From Dehalococcoidia bacterium (GTDB lineage Bacteria; Chloroflexota; Dehalococcoidia; Bin125), in NCBI GenBank assembly GCA_022822375.1, contig JAJEBU010000051.1, positions 1 through 46,018 on the forward strand: 46,018 bases of DNA. Direction: 5' to 3'. Numbering within the stretch: the first letter of the stretch is position 1; each line of letters begins with the position of its first letter. Position numbers and translations under genes: made by a program. Under the pieces are notes generated by a model that was not told the origin of the DNA, made no database searches, and worked only from the letters and a program-made list of their open reading frames with translations. Shown piece by piece: positions 24,701 to 31,984 of this stretch.

Positions 24701-26626
24701 TCAGACCGCTTCGAGCGGGGCGAGGAAGCGGTCGACGACGCGCACGGCTTGGGGCGCGAGCTCGCGGCAGACGTCGCAGCGGATGCAGCGGGCGTCGTCG
24801 ATCGTGAGGCCGGCCGGCTCGATCTCTGCACGCTCGCCCTCTTCAGCCGCGTGATCAGCGGGCGGCGCCGCGCGGTCCACGATCGCCCCTGTCGGGCAGA
24901 GCGGGCGGGCGCCCGCGAGCTCGGCCGAGTGCGGATCGGTGACCAGATAGCGGGTCAGGCCGGGCGCGGCGAGCGCCGGGTCGCGACGCTGCTCGATGTG
25001 CACGTCGAGCTCGGAGCGGAAGTAGTTGACCAGCCCGCGCACCGCGTAGGGCGTGAACTGCCCGTGCAGACAGTTGGCGTTCTGCAGCGTCTGGTCGATC
25101 ACCCCGATCCGTTCCAGATCCTCTGCCCGCCCGTCGCCGTGCAAGATCCGCTCGAGCACCTCGACCAGCCGCTGCGATCCGCCGTGGCAGGTCGTGCAGC
25201 GGCCGCAGGACTCATCCTCGCAGAACTCCGAGAAGTACTTGGTCAGGTCGACCGCGGAGGCGCGATCGTCGAACAGGATCAGCCCGCCCGAGCCGAGCAG
25301 CACGCCGCGCTCGGTGAAGGGCGGACGCTCCAGCTTGAGCCTGAGGTCGGAGGCCGGCAAGAGGCCGCCCAGGGGGCCGCCGGGCTGGATGCCCTTGGGC
25401 TCACGGCCCTCGGGCGGGCCGCCGCCGCAGCCCAGGAGCAGCTCGTCCATGCCCATCCCGAACGGGACCTCGAGGATGCCGGGCCGCACGAGCGCGCCCG
25501 AGATCGAGAACATCTTGGTGCCCGGGTCGGATTCAGTGCCGTGCTGGCGGTACCAATCGGCGCCGCGCCGCACGATCAGCGGCACGTTGGCGTAGGTCTC
25601 GGTGTTGTTGACGTTGGACGGTTCGGCGAAGACGCCCTTCTGGGCGGGGAACGGCGGGCGGATCTTGGGCATCCCGCGCAGCCCCTCGACCGACGCGATC
25701 AGGCCCGTTTCCTCGCCGCAGACGTAGGATCCCGCGCCGCGCGTGATCTCGAGATCGAAGCTGAAATCCGAGCCGAGGATGTCCTCGCCCAACAGGCCGC
25801 GCTCGCGCGCCTGGACGAGCGCCAGCTCCATCCGCGCGATCGCCAGCGGGTACTCGTCGCGGATGTAGATGAAGCCGTACTCCGCACCGGTCGCCTTGCC
25901 GGCGATCGCCATGCCCTCGATCACGAGATGCGGGTCGGACTCCATCAGGACGCGGTTGACGAACGCGCCCGGGTCACCCTCGTCGGCGTTGCAGACCAGG
26001 TACTTGGTCGGTCCCGGCGCACCGAGCAGGAACTTCCATTTCTGGCCGGCCGGGAAGCCGCCGCCGCCGCGCCCGCCGACGCCGGCCGCCAAGACCAGGT
26101 CGCAGATCGCCATCGGTTCCATGCCGATCGCGCGATCGAGCGCCTCGTAGGCGCCCTCGGCGATCGCATCGTCGAGCGATTCCGGGTCGATCACGCCCAT
26201 CGAGCGCATCAGCCGCCGCTCCTGCGGCGCCCAGAAGGGATGCGCGTCGAGCGAGGGGACGCCCGCCTCAGGCGTTCGGGCGCCGATCAGCCAGCGCGCC
26301 GCTGCCTCTGCGGGATCAGCCGAGAGCGCCGCATCGAGAAATTCTGCCGCCTCAGCCGGCGGGACGGGGCCGTAGACGACGGCACCCGCGCCGGGCCGCT
26401 CGAGCTCGACGACCGGCTGCAGCCAGCTCAGGCCCAGCGTGCCGACGCGGATCAGATCGACGCCGCGCTCGGCGCAGAGCGGCACGAGTGCCTCCCAGAG
26501 TCGGTCGGCCTCGGCCGCGATCGAGGACGTCGAGAGGTCGACGCGCAAGAGCGGGCGCTCGGGCGCCCGGCGCGGGGCGGCGGCCAGCTCGGCGGCTTCG
26601 CGAATCTCCTCGTAGCTGCTGCTCAT
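24701..26626 (-). CDS. NuoF/HndC-like NAD(P)H-oxidising flavoprotein subunit
   Basis: A 641-residue diaphorase subunit of the complex I 51-kDa family, as in soluble hydrogenases and NAD-linked formate dehydrogenases. The FMN/NADH core has GRGGGGFPAGQKW, CNADEGDPGAFVNR, GAGSYVCGEETGLIASVEGL, KIRPPFPAQ and NVNNTETYANVP. The 4Fe-4S N3 ligands are ESCGRCTTCHGG plus a Cys in NANCLHG. The N-terminal thioredoxin-like domain (1-100) has LSTSSIAAEA where HndC-type proteins carry 2Fe-2S cysteines, so that cluster appears lost. The C-terminal ferredoxin-like part keeps LCPTGAI and CIRCDVCRELAP, enough ligands for one 4Fe-4S cluster only. The start overlaps the NuoE-like stop. No catalytic partner subunit is in the window. 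Confidence 0.9.
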   Translation of the reverse strand: MSSSYEEIREAAELAAAPRRAPERPLLRVDLSTSSIAAEADRLWEALVPLCAERGVDLIRVGTLGLSWLQPVVELERPGAGAVVYGPVPPAEAAEFLDAALSADPAEAAARWLIGARTPEAGVPSLDAHPFWAPQERRLMRSMGVIDPESLDDAIAEGAYEALDRAIGMEPMAICDLVLAAGVGGRGGGGFPAGQKWKFLLGAPGPTKYLVCNADEGDPGAFVNRVLMESDPHLVIEGMAIAGKATGAEYGFIYIRDEYPLAIARMELALVQARERGLLGEDILGSDFSFDLEITRGAGSYVCGEETGLIASVEGLRGMPKIRPPFPAQKGVFAEPSNVNNTETYANVPLIVRRGADWYRQHGTESDPGTKMFSISGALVRPGILEVPFGMGMDELLLGCGGGPPEGREPKGIQPGGPLGGLLPASDLRLKLERPPFTERGVLLGSGGLILFDDRASAVDLTKYFSEFCEDESCGRCTTCHGGSQRLVEVLERILHGDGRAEDLERIGVIDQTLQNANCLHGQFTPYAVRGLVNYFRSELDVHIEQRRDPALAAPGLTRYLVTDPHSAELAGARPLCPTGAIVDRAAPPADHAAEEGERAEIEPAGLTIDDARCIRCDVCRELAPQAVRVVDRFLAPLEAV

Positions 26627-27189
26627 CTGGCCGCTCCATCCAGTTCGGCGGCGTGCGCCGATCCGTAGACCTCTTCCGCGCCCGTGAACGTCGCCGGCGC
26701 GATCTTGATCGGCTGTTCGGGCCAGTCGATCGGATCTTCGCCGTCCTTCAGGCGCCGCGCCAGCCGGACGGTGTCGACCATCGTCAAAGGGCCCACGACG
26801 CGGCCGTTGACCCAGACCATCGGCGCGCGCTCACAGGTGCCGTTGCACTGGCCCAGCCAGAGTCCGAGCGCGTCGTCGGCGGTGTTCTCGCCCAGCCGGC
26901 AGCCGAACTCGGCCTCGAAGATGCGGCGGATGCGGTCGCCACCGACAACCCGGCAGGACGGCCCCGAGCACCAGGTGACGAGCGTCTGCGGCGGCGGCGA
27001 GTGGCGGAACTCGGCGTAGAAGGTGGCCGGCCCGTAGACCTGCGCCTCGGAGACGCGTAGGTGCCGCGCGATCAGCCGGATCGCGTCGCGCGAAATCCAG
27101 CCCAACTCTTCCTGCGCCAGGTGCAGCGCGCGCAGCATCTGACCCTGCTCGCGGGGCAGCTGCCCCAGCAGTCCGGCGAAGCGTTCCAT
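26623..27189 (-). CDS. NuoE-like 2Fe-2S subunit
   Basis: A 188-residue partner of the NuoF-like protein (24-kDa complex I subunit family). It has a helical N-terminus (MLRALHLAQEELGWISRDAI), the VYGPATFYAEF segment, and a thioredoxin-like fold whose four cysteines fit the N1a-type cluster: CSGPSC (CxxxxC) and GQCNGTCERAP (CxxxC). The downstream VNGRVVGPLTM matches family. Strong ribosome binding site (GGGAGGGG) 8 nt before the ATG. The overlap ATGA with the NuoF-like gene implies equimolar synthesis. Likely role: electron transfer between NAD(P)H and an oxidoreductase encoded elsewhere, such as formate dehydrogenase or hydrogenase. Confidence 0.9.
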   Translation of the reverse strand: MERFAGLLGQLPREQGQMLRALHLAQEELGWISRDAIRLIARHLRVSEAQVYGPATFYAEFRHSPPPQTLVTWCSGPSCRVVGGDRIRRIFEAEFGCRLGENTADDALGLWLGQCNGTCERAPMVWVNGRVVGPLTMVDTVRLARRLKDGEDPIDWPEQPIKIAPATFTGAEEVYGSAHAAELDGAAR

Positions 27190-27300
27190 CGCGGCGCCCC
27201 TCCCCGCTGTGTGATCCAGCGCCGAGCCGCAGCTCGGCCTGCCTTGATGCTATCCGCGCCCCAGATCAGGAACAACCACCCAGCCGCCAGTCTGGCCGTC

Positions 27301-27340
27301 CCTTGCCGTGCCTTGCCGTGCTTGGCCGTGCTTGGCCGTG
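27301..27340. repeat. 10-bp tandem repeat, four copies
   Basis: CCTTGCCGTG twice, then CTTGGCCGTG twice. It lies in the 172-nt gap between the NuoE-like start and the stop of the SMP-30 gene. Confidence 0.85.
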
Positions 27341-27361
27341 CTCGATGCAGCCGGCCGCCGT

Positions 27362-28279
27362 TCAGCCGTGCGCGAGCCGCAGGCCGGGCCGCGGCCAACG
27401 GCAGCTGACCAGCCGACCGGTCGTGGACAGCGTGATGTAGGCCGTCTGCATGTCCGCGCCGCCGAAGCAGATATTGGTCGTGAGCGGATCGTCGCCGACC
27501 GCCACGTGCTCGACCTCGCGCGAGGCGGGATCGATCACGGTCACGCCGCCCGCGCCGATCGAGGCGACGCAGACCCTGCCCGACGCTTCGACCGCGAGCG
27601 AGTCGAACATCGTGAACCCTGCTGCGCCCGCGATGTAGGCGTTGAAGCCGGCCGCGGCGCGGTCGTCGGCCAGCCGTCCAGGTTCAGCCACTTGCCAGCC
27701 GAACAGGCGGCCGGTCGGCGTTTCGGCGGCGTAGACGATCGAACCGTCGGGCGAGAGGCCGATCCCGTTGGCCCCGCCCATGACCGGGAAGACTTGCCGC
27801 GAGATGTGTGATCCGTCCGCCGCGGCGTAGTACACCGCGCCCAGGTCGCGGTCGAACTCGCGGTTCTTGCCCAGGTCCGAGAACCAGAACCCGCCGTGCC
27901 CGTCAAAGACGATGTCGTTGGGTCCCTTGAGCGGGATGCCGTCGCACTCGGTGTAGACCGTCTCGACCGCGCCGCTGTCCAGGTTGACGCGCTGGATCGA
28001 GCCGCCCTGGTAGTCGTCGGGCGTGCCGGCGGGCATGATGCGTCCGCCTGATCGATCCCACTTGAAGCCGCCGTTGTTCGTGATCCAGACGTGGCCGTCT
28101 GGCCCCAACGCGGCGCCGTTGGGCCCGCCGCCGGTCTCGGCCACGACCGAGACATCGCCGTTCGGCGCGACGCGGGTCAGCGTCCCGCGCGCAATCTCGA
28201 CCAACAGGACGGTTCCGTCCTCAAGCGCGATCGGCCCTTCGGGGAACTCCAGCCCCGACGCGAGTTCCGTGATCTGCAT
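27362..28279 (-). CDS. SMP-30/gluconolactonase family protein
   Basis: A 305-residue six-bladed beta-propeller, usually a metal-dependent lactone hydrolase in sugar or aromatic catabolism. Likely metal ligands are the Glu in LEFPEGPI (near residue 14), the Asn in GPNDIVFDGHGGFWFSD (about 140-155) and an Asp in a later blade (TMFDSLAVEASGRVCVASIG). The repeated blade signature G-P-N-G/A-D-x-x-G-x-x-W/Y appears as GPNGAALGPDGHVWITNNGG and ANGIGLSPDGSIVYAAET. Full length for the family. Substrate unknown. The neighbouring SDR and dienelactone hydrolase genes on the other strand fit a catabolic setting. Confidence 0.9.
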   Translation of the reverse strand: MQITELASGLEFPEGPIALEDGTVLLVEIARGTLTRVAPNGDVSVVAETGGGPNGAALGPDGHVWITNNGGFKWDRSGGRIMPAGTPDDYQGGSIQRVNLDSGAVETVYTECDGIPLKGPNDIVFDGHGGFWFSDLGKNREFDRDLGAVYYAAADGSHISRQVFPVMGGANGIGLSPDGSIVYAAETPTGRLFGWQVAEPGRLADDRAAAGFNAYIAGAAGFTMFDSLAVEASGRVCVASIGAGGVTVIDPASREVEHVAVGDDPLTTNICFGGADMQTAYITLSTTGRLVSCRWPRPGLRLAHG

Positions 28280-28389
28280 GGATGCCAGCCATCTAGAGCG
28301 GATGATCCGCTGCTGCCCAGTCGTTGTGACCCGCGAAGTCTAGCGAACGGAGCGCCTTCGACACACGCCGTCGCTGCCCGCGGGTGCGC

Positions 28390-28788
28390 TTAGCTGGGCG
28401 GCTGGAGGATGAACTCGCGTCGCTGCGGCGGACCGACAATGGCGTCGATGCGCAAGGCCAGCTGGGCCTCGAGCGGCGTGCGGAGCACGATCTGCTGGCC
28501 GGAGTGGTGGATCGGTTCGAGCGCGCCGCGCGGCTCGACGCCGGTGACGACGATCTCGAGCGGGTCGGCGTCCGACTGGCGCGGACGCGTCTGCGCGACG
28601 GCGCGGGCGATGACCGAGCCTGACGAGGTGAGGATCGTGCAGGCGAGCGCCTCCGGCGCGGTCGTTCCAGTGGCTGTGGCGGCGGCTGGGACGGCGGTAG
28701 GGACGGATGAATCGTTCGCGAACTGATTGGGCGCTGGCGCCGACACGGCGCCCATGCTCAGATTCGGGGCGGCTGCGGATGTGACCAT
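28390..28788 (-). CDS. hypothetical protein
   Basis: A 132-residue protein. The first 45 residues are Ala/Ser/Pro/Thr-rich and disordered-looking. The remainder (ALACTILTSSGSVIARAVAQ, LEIVVTGVEPRG, GQQIVLRTPLEAQLALRIDA, RREFILQPPS) has regular beta-strand alternation and a conserved feel, but I cannot assign a family. The ATG at 28788 has GAGGGATCA upstream, supporting a real gene. It is co-directional with the SMP-30 gene, 110 nt upstream of it. Confidence 0.5.
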   Translation of the reverse strand: MVTSAAAPNLSMGAVSAPAPNQFANDSSVPTAVPAAATATGTTAPEALACTILTSSGSVIARAVAQTRPRQSDADPLEIVVTGVEPRGALEPIHHSGQQIVLRTPLEAQLALRIDAIVGPPQRREFILQPPS

Positions 28789-28877
28789 TGATCCCTCGCT
28801 TTGCTCTGTGTGGCGGAGATTCCGTGCGCGTGTTCTCTGCTAACGCTCTAGCAAGCCGCGCGCCGTTCCGTCAAGTA

Positions 28878-28898
28878 CGGACTCCGCGAACGAGTCCG
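28878..28898. promoter_or_regulatory. 7-bp inverted repeat upstream of the SDR gene
   Basis: CGGACTC (28878-28884) and GAGTCCG (28892-28898) with a 7-nt loop, about 90 nt before the SDR start and in the divergent gap between two genes. A possible operator; no tail of T residues for a terminator. Confidence 0.35.
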
Positions 28899-28989
28899 CT
28901 GCGGCCTGTATCCTGCGTCCAACTCAGCTGTTGGCGGCGGACTGGGCGTCCGCCGCGGCACAGACCAACCACTGGAGAGGGTCCAACGC

Positions 28990-29937
28990 ATGGGCAATCG
29001 ACTTGAGGGCCGCGTCGCGATCGTGACGGGCGCCGGACGCGGGATCGGGCGCGGACACGCGCTGCTGCTGGCCGAAGAGGGCGCCAAGGTCGTGGTCAAC
29101 GACTTCGGCGGATCGCAAGGCGGCGAGCTGGACGGCCAGGCGGCGCCGGCCGACGAGGTCGTCGCGGCGATCCGAGACGCCGGCGGCGAGGCCGCGGCCA
29201 ACTACGACTCCGTCTCGGACATGGACGCCGGCGAGCGAATGGTGCAGCAGGCGCTGGACGAGTTCGGCCGGCTGGACATTCTGATCAACAACGCGGGCAT
29301 CTTGCGCGACCGCATGGTCTTCAACATGACCGAGGAAGAGTGGGACGTCGTGGTCGCGGTGCACCTCAAGGGGCACTTCACCGTGACCAAGTTCGCCTCG
29401 CAGGTCTTCCGCCAGCAGCGCTCGGGGCGGATCGTCAACACGTCCTCCGAGTCCGGGCTCGGCAACATGGGTCAGGCCAACTATGCCGCGGCCAAGGAGG
29501 GCATCGTCGGACTGACCCGCACGCTGGCCCGCGACCTGGGACGCTACGGCGTGACCGCGAACGCGATCCGTCCGCGCGCGGGCACACGCCTCACGCTGAC
29601 CGAGGAGTTGGCCGAAGCGCAGCGCCGGGCGCGCGAGGCGGGGCTGGCGGCCGGCGATGCTGGCGATATCGACTTCGGCGCCGATCGCGAGGCGATGATG
29701 GCGCCCGAGAACGTCTCGCCGTTTACGGTCTGGCTCTGCACCGACGCCGCGGCCAACATCAACGGCCGCGACTTTCTCGTCTGGGGCAACGAGGTGGGCA
29801 TGTACTCGCTGCCCACGGTCGAGGCCGCGGTGTTCGGCTCGGGTACGGGCTTCACGCTCGACGAGCTGGATCGCGTCGCGGCAGGCTCGTACCTCTCGCA
29901 GCAGAAGAATCCCTGGCCTGGCCAGGCCCCGCGTTGA
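28990..29937 (+). CDS. short-chain dehydrogenase/reductase
   Basis: A 315-residue NAD(P)-dependent oxidoreductase with the classical SDR fold. The cofactor loop is VTGAGRGIGRGHAL (TGxxxGxG) near residue 13, the NNAG motif is LINNAGILRDRMVFNM, the catalytic Ser lies in NTSSESG and the YxxxK pair in NYAAAKEG. It resembles the hydroxyacyl-CoA dehydrogenase-like SDRs with an extended C-terminus (about 60 residues more than minimal SDRs), so a fatty-acyl or sterol-type substrate is possible. A clear GAGAGGG ribosome binding site precedes the ATG. A dienelactone hydrolase gene follows after 93 nt of repeats. Confidence 0.93.
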   Translation: MGNRLEGRVAIVTGAGRGIGRGHALLLAEEGAKVVVNDFGGSQGGELDGQAAPADEVVAAIRDAGGEAAANYDSVSDMDAGERMVQQALDEFGRLDILINNAGILRDRMVFNMTEEEWDVVVAVHLKGHFTVTKFASQVFRQQRSGRIVNTSSESGLGNMGQANYAAAKEGIVGLTRTLARDLGRYGVTANAIRPRAGTRLTLTEELAEAQRRAREAGLAAGDAGDIDFGADREAMMAPENVSPFTVWLCTDAAANINGRDFLVWGNEVGMYSLPTVEAAVFGSGTGFTLDELDRVAAGSYLSQQKNPWPGQAPR

Positions 29938-29999
29938 GCCTGCACAGGCCCCGCGTTAAGCCTGGCCAGGCGCCTCGCTCAGCCGGCCCCGCGCTCAAC
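29923..29999. repeat. 22-nt-period degenerate tandem repeat
   Basis: CAGGCCCCGCGTT(G/A)AGCCTG at 29923-29942 and 29945-29964, then a diverged unit at 29967-29984 and a partial one (GGCCCCGCGCTCAAC) to 29999. The first unit contains the SDR stop codon; the rest fills the gap before the dienelactone hydrolase gene. Confidence 0.75.
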
Positions 30000-30030
30000 T
30001 TGTACTGATCCCACCCGTTAGGAGTCCAAG

Positions 30031-30726
30031 ATGGCAATCCTCAGCCACGAACACATCCAGTTTGCCGCCAACGGCGGCAGCGCCTCGGGCTACCTCGCGC
30101 GGCCCGTCGACGGCGGACCGTATCCAGGCGTGGTGGTGATCCAGGAGTGGTGGGGGCTGAACCCCAACATCTGTGACATCGCCAACCGCATCGCCGCCGA
30201 GGGTTATGTCGCGCTCGCACCCGACCTCTTCCACGGCGCGGTCACGGCCGAGCCTGACGAGGCGCAGAAGCTGATGATGACGTTGCAGGAGCCCAATGCG
30301 CTGACCGATATGTCGGGCGCGGTGGCGGCGCTGCAGTCGCGCGGCGACGTGCGCTCGGACCGGATCGGCGTGACCGGCTTCTGTCTGGGCGGCGGGATGT
30401 CGCTGCTGCTGGCGATGAACAATCCGGCGGTGCGAGCGGCTGCGCCGTTCTACGGCGTGCCGGGCGCGGGCATGGACAACGCCGCGCAGATTCAAGGCGC
30501 GGTGCTCGGCTTCTACGCCGGTCACGACGATTGGATCACGTCAGAGGTGGTTTCGGGCATCGAGGGTGCGCTCGCCGGCGCGAACGTGCGGCACGAGATT
30601 CACATGTACCCCGACTCGCACCACGGCTTCTTCAACGACACCAGCCCTGAGGTTCACGATCCCGAAGCCGCCGCCGACGCCTGGGAAAAGCTCAAGGCCT
30701 TCTTCGCCGCCGAGCTGCAGGCCTAG
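30031..30726 (+). CDS. dienelactone hydrolase family protein
   Basis: A 231-residue alpha/beta hydrolase of the dienelactone hydrolase family. The oxyanion/entry motif is VIQEWWGLNPNI. The nucleophile elbow GFCLGGG gives the catalytic Cys (near residue 118), and the rest of the triad is the Asp in YAGHDDW and the His in DSHHGFFND. These enzymes open lactones such as dienelactone from chlorocatechol breakdown; many homologues have other ester substrates. The AGGAG site lies 7 nt before the ATG. Expected to be co-transcribed with the SDR gene. Confidence 0.93.
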   Translation: MAILSHEHIQFAANGGSASGYLARPVDGGPYPGVVVIQEWWGLNPNICDIANRIAAEGYVALAPDLFHGAVTAEPDEAQKLMMTLQEPNALTDMSGAVAALQSRGDVRSDRIGVTGFCLGGGMSLLLAMNNPAVRAAAPFYGVPGAGMDNAAQIQGAVLGFYAGHDDWITSEVVSGIEGALAGANVRHEIHMYPDSHHGFFNDTSPEVHDPEAAADAWEKLKAFFAAELQA

Positions 30727-30839
30727 AGCGGTCGCGGCCGCTTCGCACTCGCCCCGCTTTGGATGCCGTTGCAGCTGTGCTGCGTGAGTGTTTCGCGGTA
30801 CCCGCAAGGAAGGGGCAACCGCACCGTGTCGCGCTTCGG

Positions 30840-31453
30840 ATGAGTCAGTTCGACGTTGCCCTGCCGCTCGAGGTCGACCAGAAGGTCGTCCGCGAGCACA
30901 ACCGGCGCGTCATCGCGTCGCACGCCAAGGACATCGAAGATGATCTGGCGACCCAAGAGTCCTGGGTACTCGGGCCTGTGACTTTGAGCATCGATCCAAC
31001 GCACGTCGAAATGGTGGAAGTCAATGGCTCCACTGTCAGCCGTGGCAGCGAGAGGTGGATCGGGACGACGAGCAGTTGGTCCAGGCGGGTCTTGACTGGG
31101 TTGATGAGTTCTTGCCTGCCTGCCGGGAAGAGTACTCAGCCCTGGCAAATCTCGAGATCGACCCCGATTACATACCGAAGCAGCGGCGCAATACGTTTGC
31201 CTACAGCGGAACCATGCTGCGGATTCTGGCTGGTTGCTGCCACGAATGGCGCAACGTGCATCCGGATGGGTCAACGGAGCAGCTCGAGCGCTACGTTCGC
31301 GCGATGGACTTCCGAACGAATCGGCGAAGATCGCTGCTGTTCAAAAGCGGCGTGGTCGACAACGAGGGTTACAGCCTGCGGGGAGGCCGGCGGGAGATTG
31401 GCTTAGCGATTCGACAGATCGTCGGCGAGGCGTCGCGCTCTGCGGCGAGTTAA
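30840..31453 (+). pseudogene. broken DGQHR/DndB-like gene
   Basis: Two protein-like segments in different frames. From the ATG at 30840 one frame reads FDVALPLEVDQKVVREHNRR then SHAKDIEDDLATQESWVLGP, similar in pattern to the N-terminus of DGQHR/DndB-type proteins. After about 31050 sense moves to another frame, which runs to 31453 (LQVAG-like start, then LDWVDEFLPACREEYSALAN, RRNTFAYSGTMLRILAGCCH, ending REIGLAIRQIVGEA) and resembles the C-terminus of the same proteins. The central part with the DGQHR signature, over 100 residues, is missing. I read this as an internal deletion with frameshift. The family link is by eye and tentative; two small intact genes is the alternative. Confidence 0.45.
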
Positions 31454-31475
31454 CGGCGCGGGAGGCTTGGTGCTT

Positions 31476-31811
31476 CTAGAGCTCGAGCATGCCGGATTCG
31501 GCTTCGTCCTCGTCGGCGTCGTCCGCTGCTTTGTCGGCGCCGAGTCCGACGCCGATGTAGACGAATCCGCCGGCGGCCAAGCCGAGGAAGAGGCCGGCGG
31601 CGATGATGATCCAGAGCAGCCAGGCGTCGAATCCGCCGTCGGCCGAAGACAGGTGCTGGTTGCCGGCGCCGAGGTTGACGAGGATGGCGTGGACGACGAT
31701 GCCGACGACGCCGCCGACGATCATGCCGGGCAGCAGCAGGATCATCTGCAGCGGTGCTGGCGCGTCTTTGAGCCACTGCGGCAGCATGAAGGACGGAACC
31801 AGAGGCGGCAT
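31476..31811 (-). CDS. small two-helix membrane protein
   Basis: A 111-residue hypothetical protein with two predicted membrane helices (about 20-48, MILLLPGMIVGGVVGIVVHA; and about 63-88, WLLWIIIAAGLFLGLAAGGF) and an acidic C-terminus (ADDADEDEAESGMLEL). AAGGGA lies 9 nt before the ATG. I recognise no family. It stands alone between the broken gene and the third binding-protein gene. Confidence 0.55.
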   Translation of the reverse strand: MPPLVPSFMLPQWLKDAPAPLQMILLLPGMIVGGVVGIVVHAILVNLGAGNQHLSSADGGFDAWLLWIIIAAGLFLGLAAGGFVYIGVGLGADKAADDADEDEAESGMLEL

Positions 31812-31984
31812 CGTGGCATCCCTTCGCCGACGCGCATGGGCGTCGCGGGTCGTCAGAGCGGTTGCCCACAGTATCGCCTCCGCTCGCGTTGGCGTCTAGC
31901 GGTTTGACGAGAATTGTTCAGGCGGGTGAACAAATGCAGCGGGCTGCATCCCGTCAGAGCCGATTTGCCGATACGATCTGAGAC

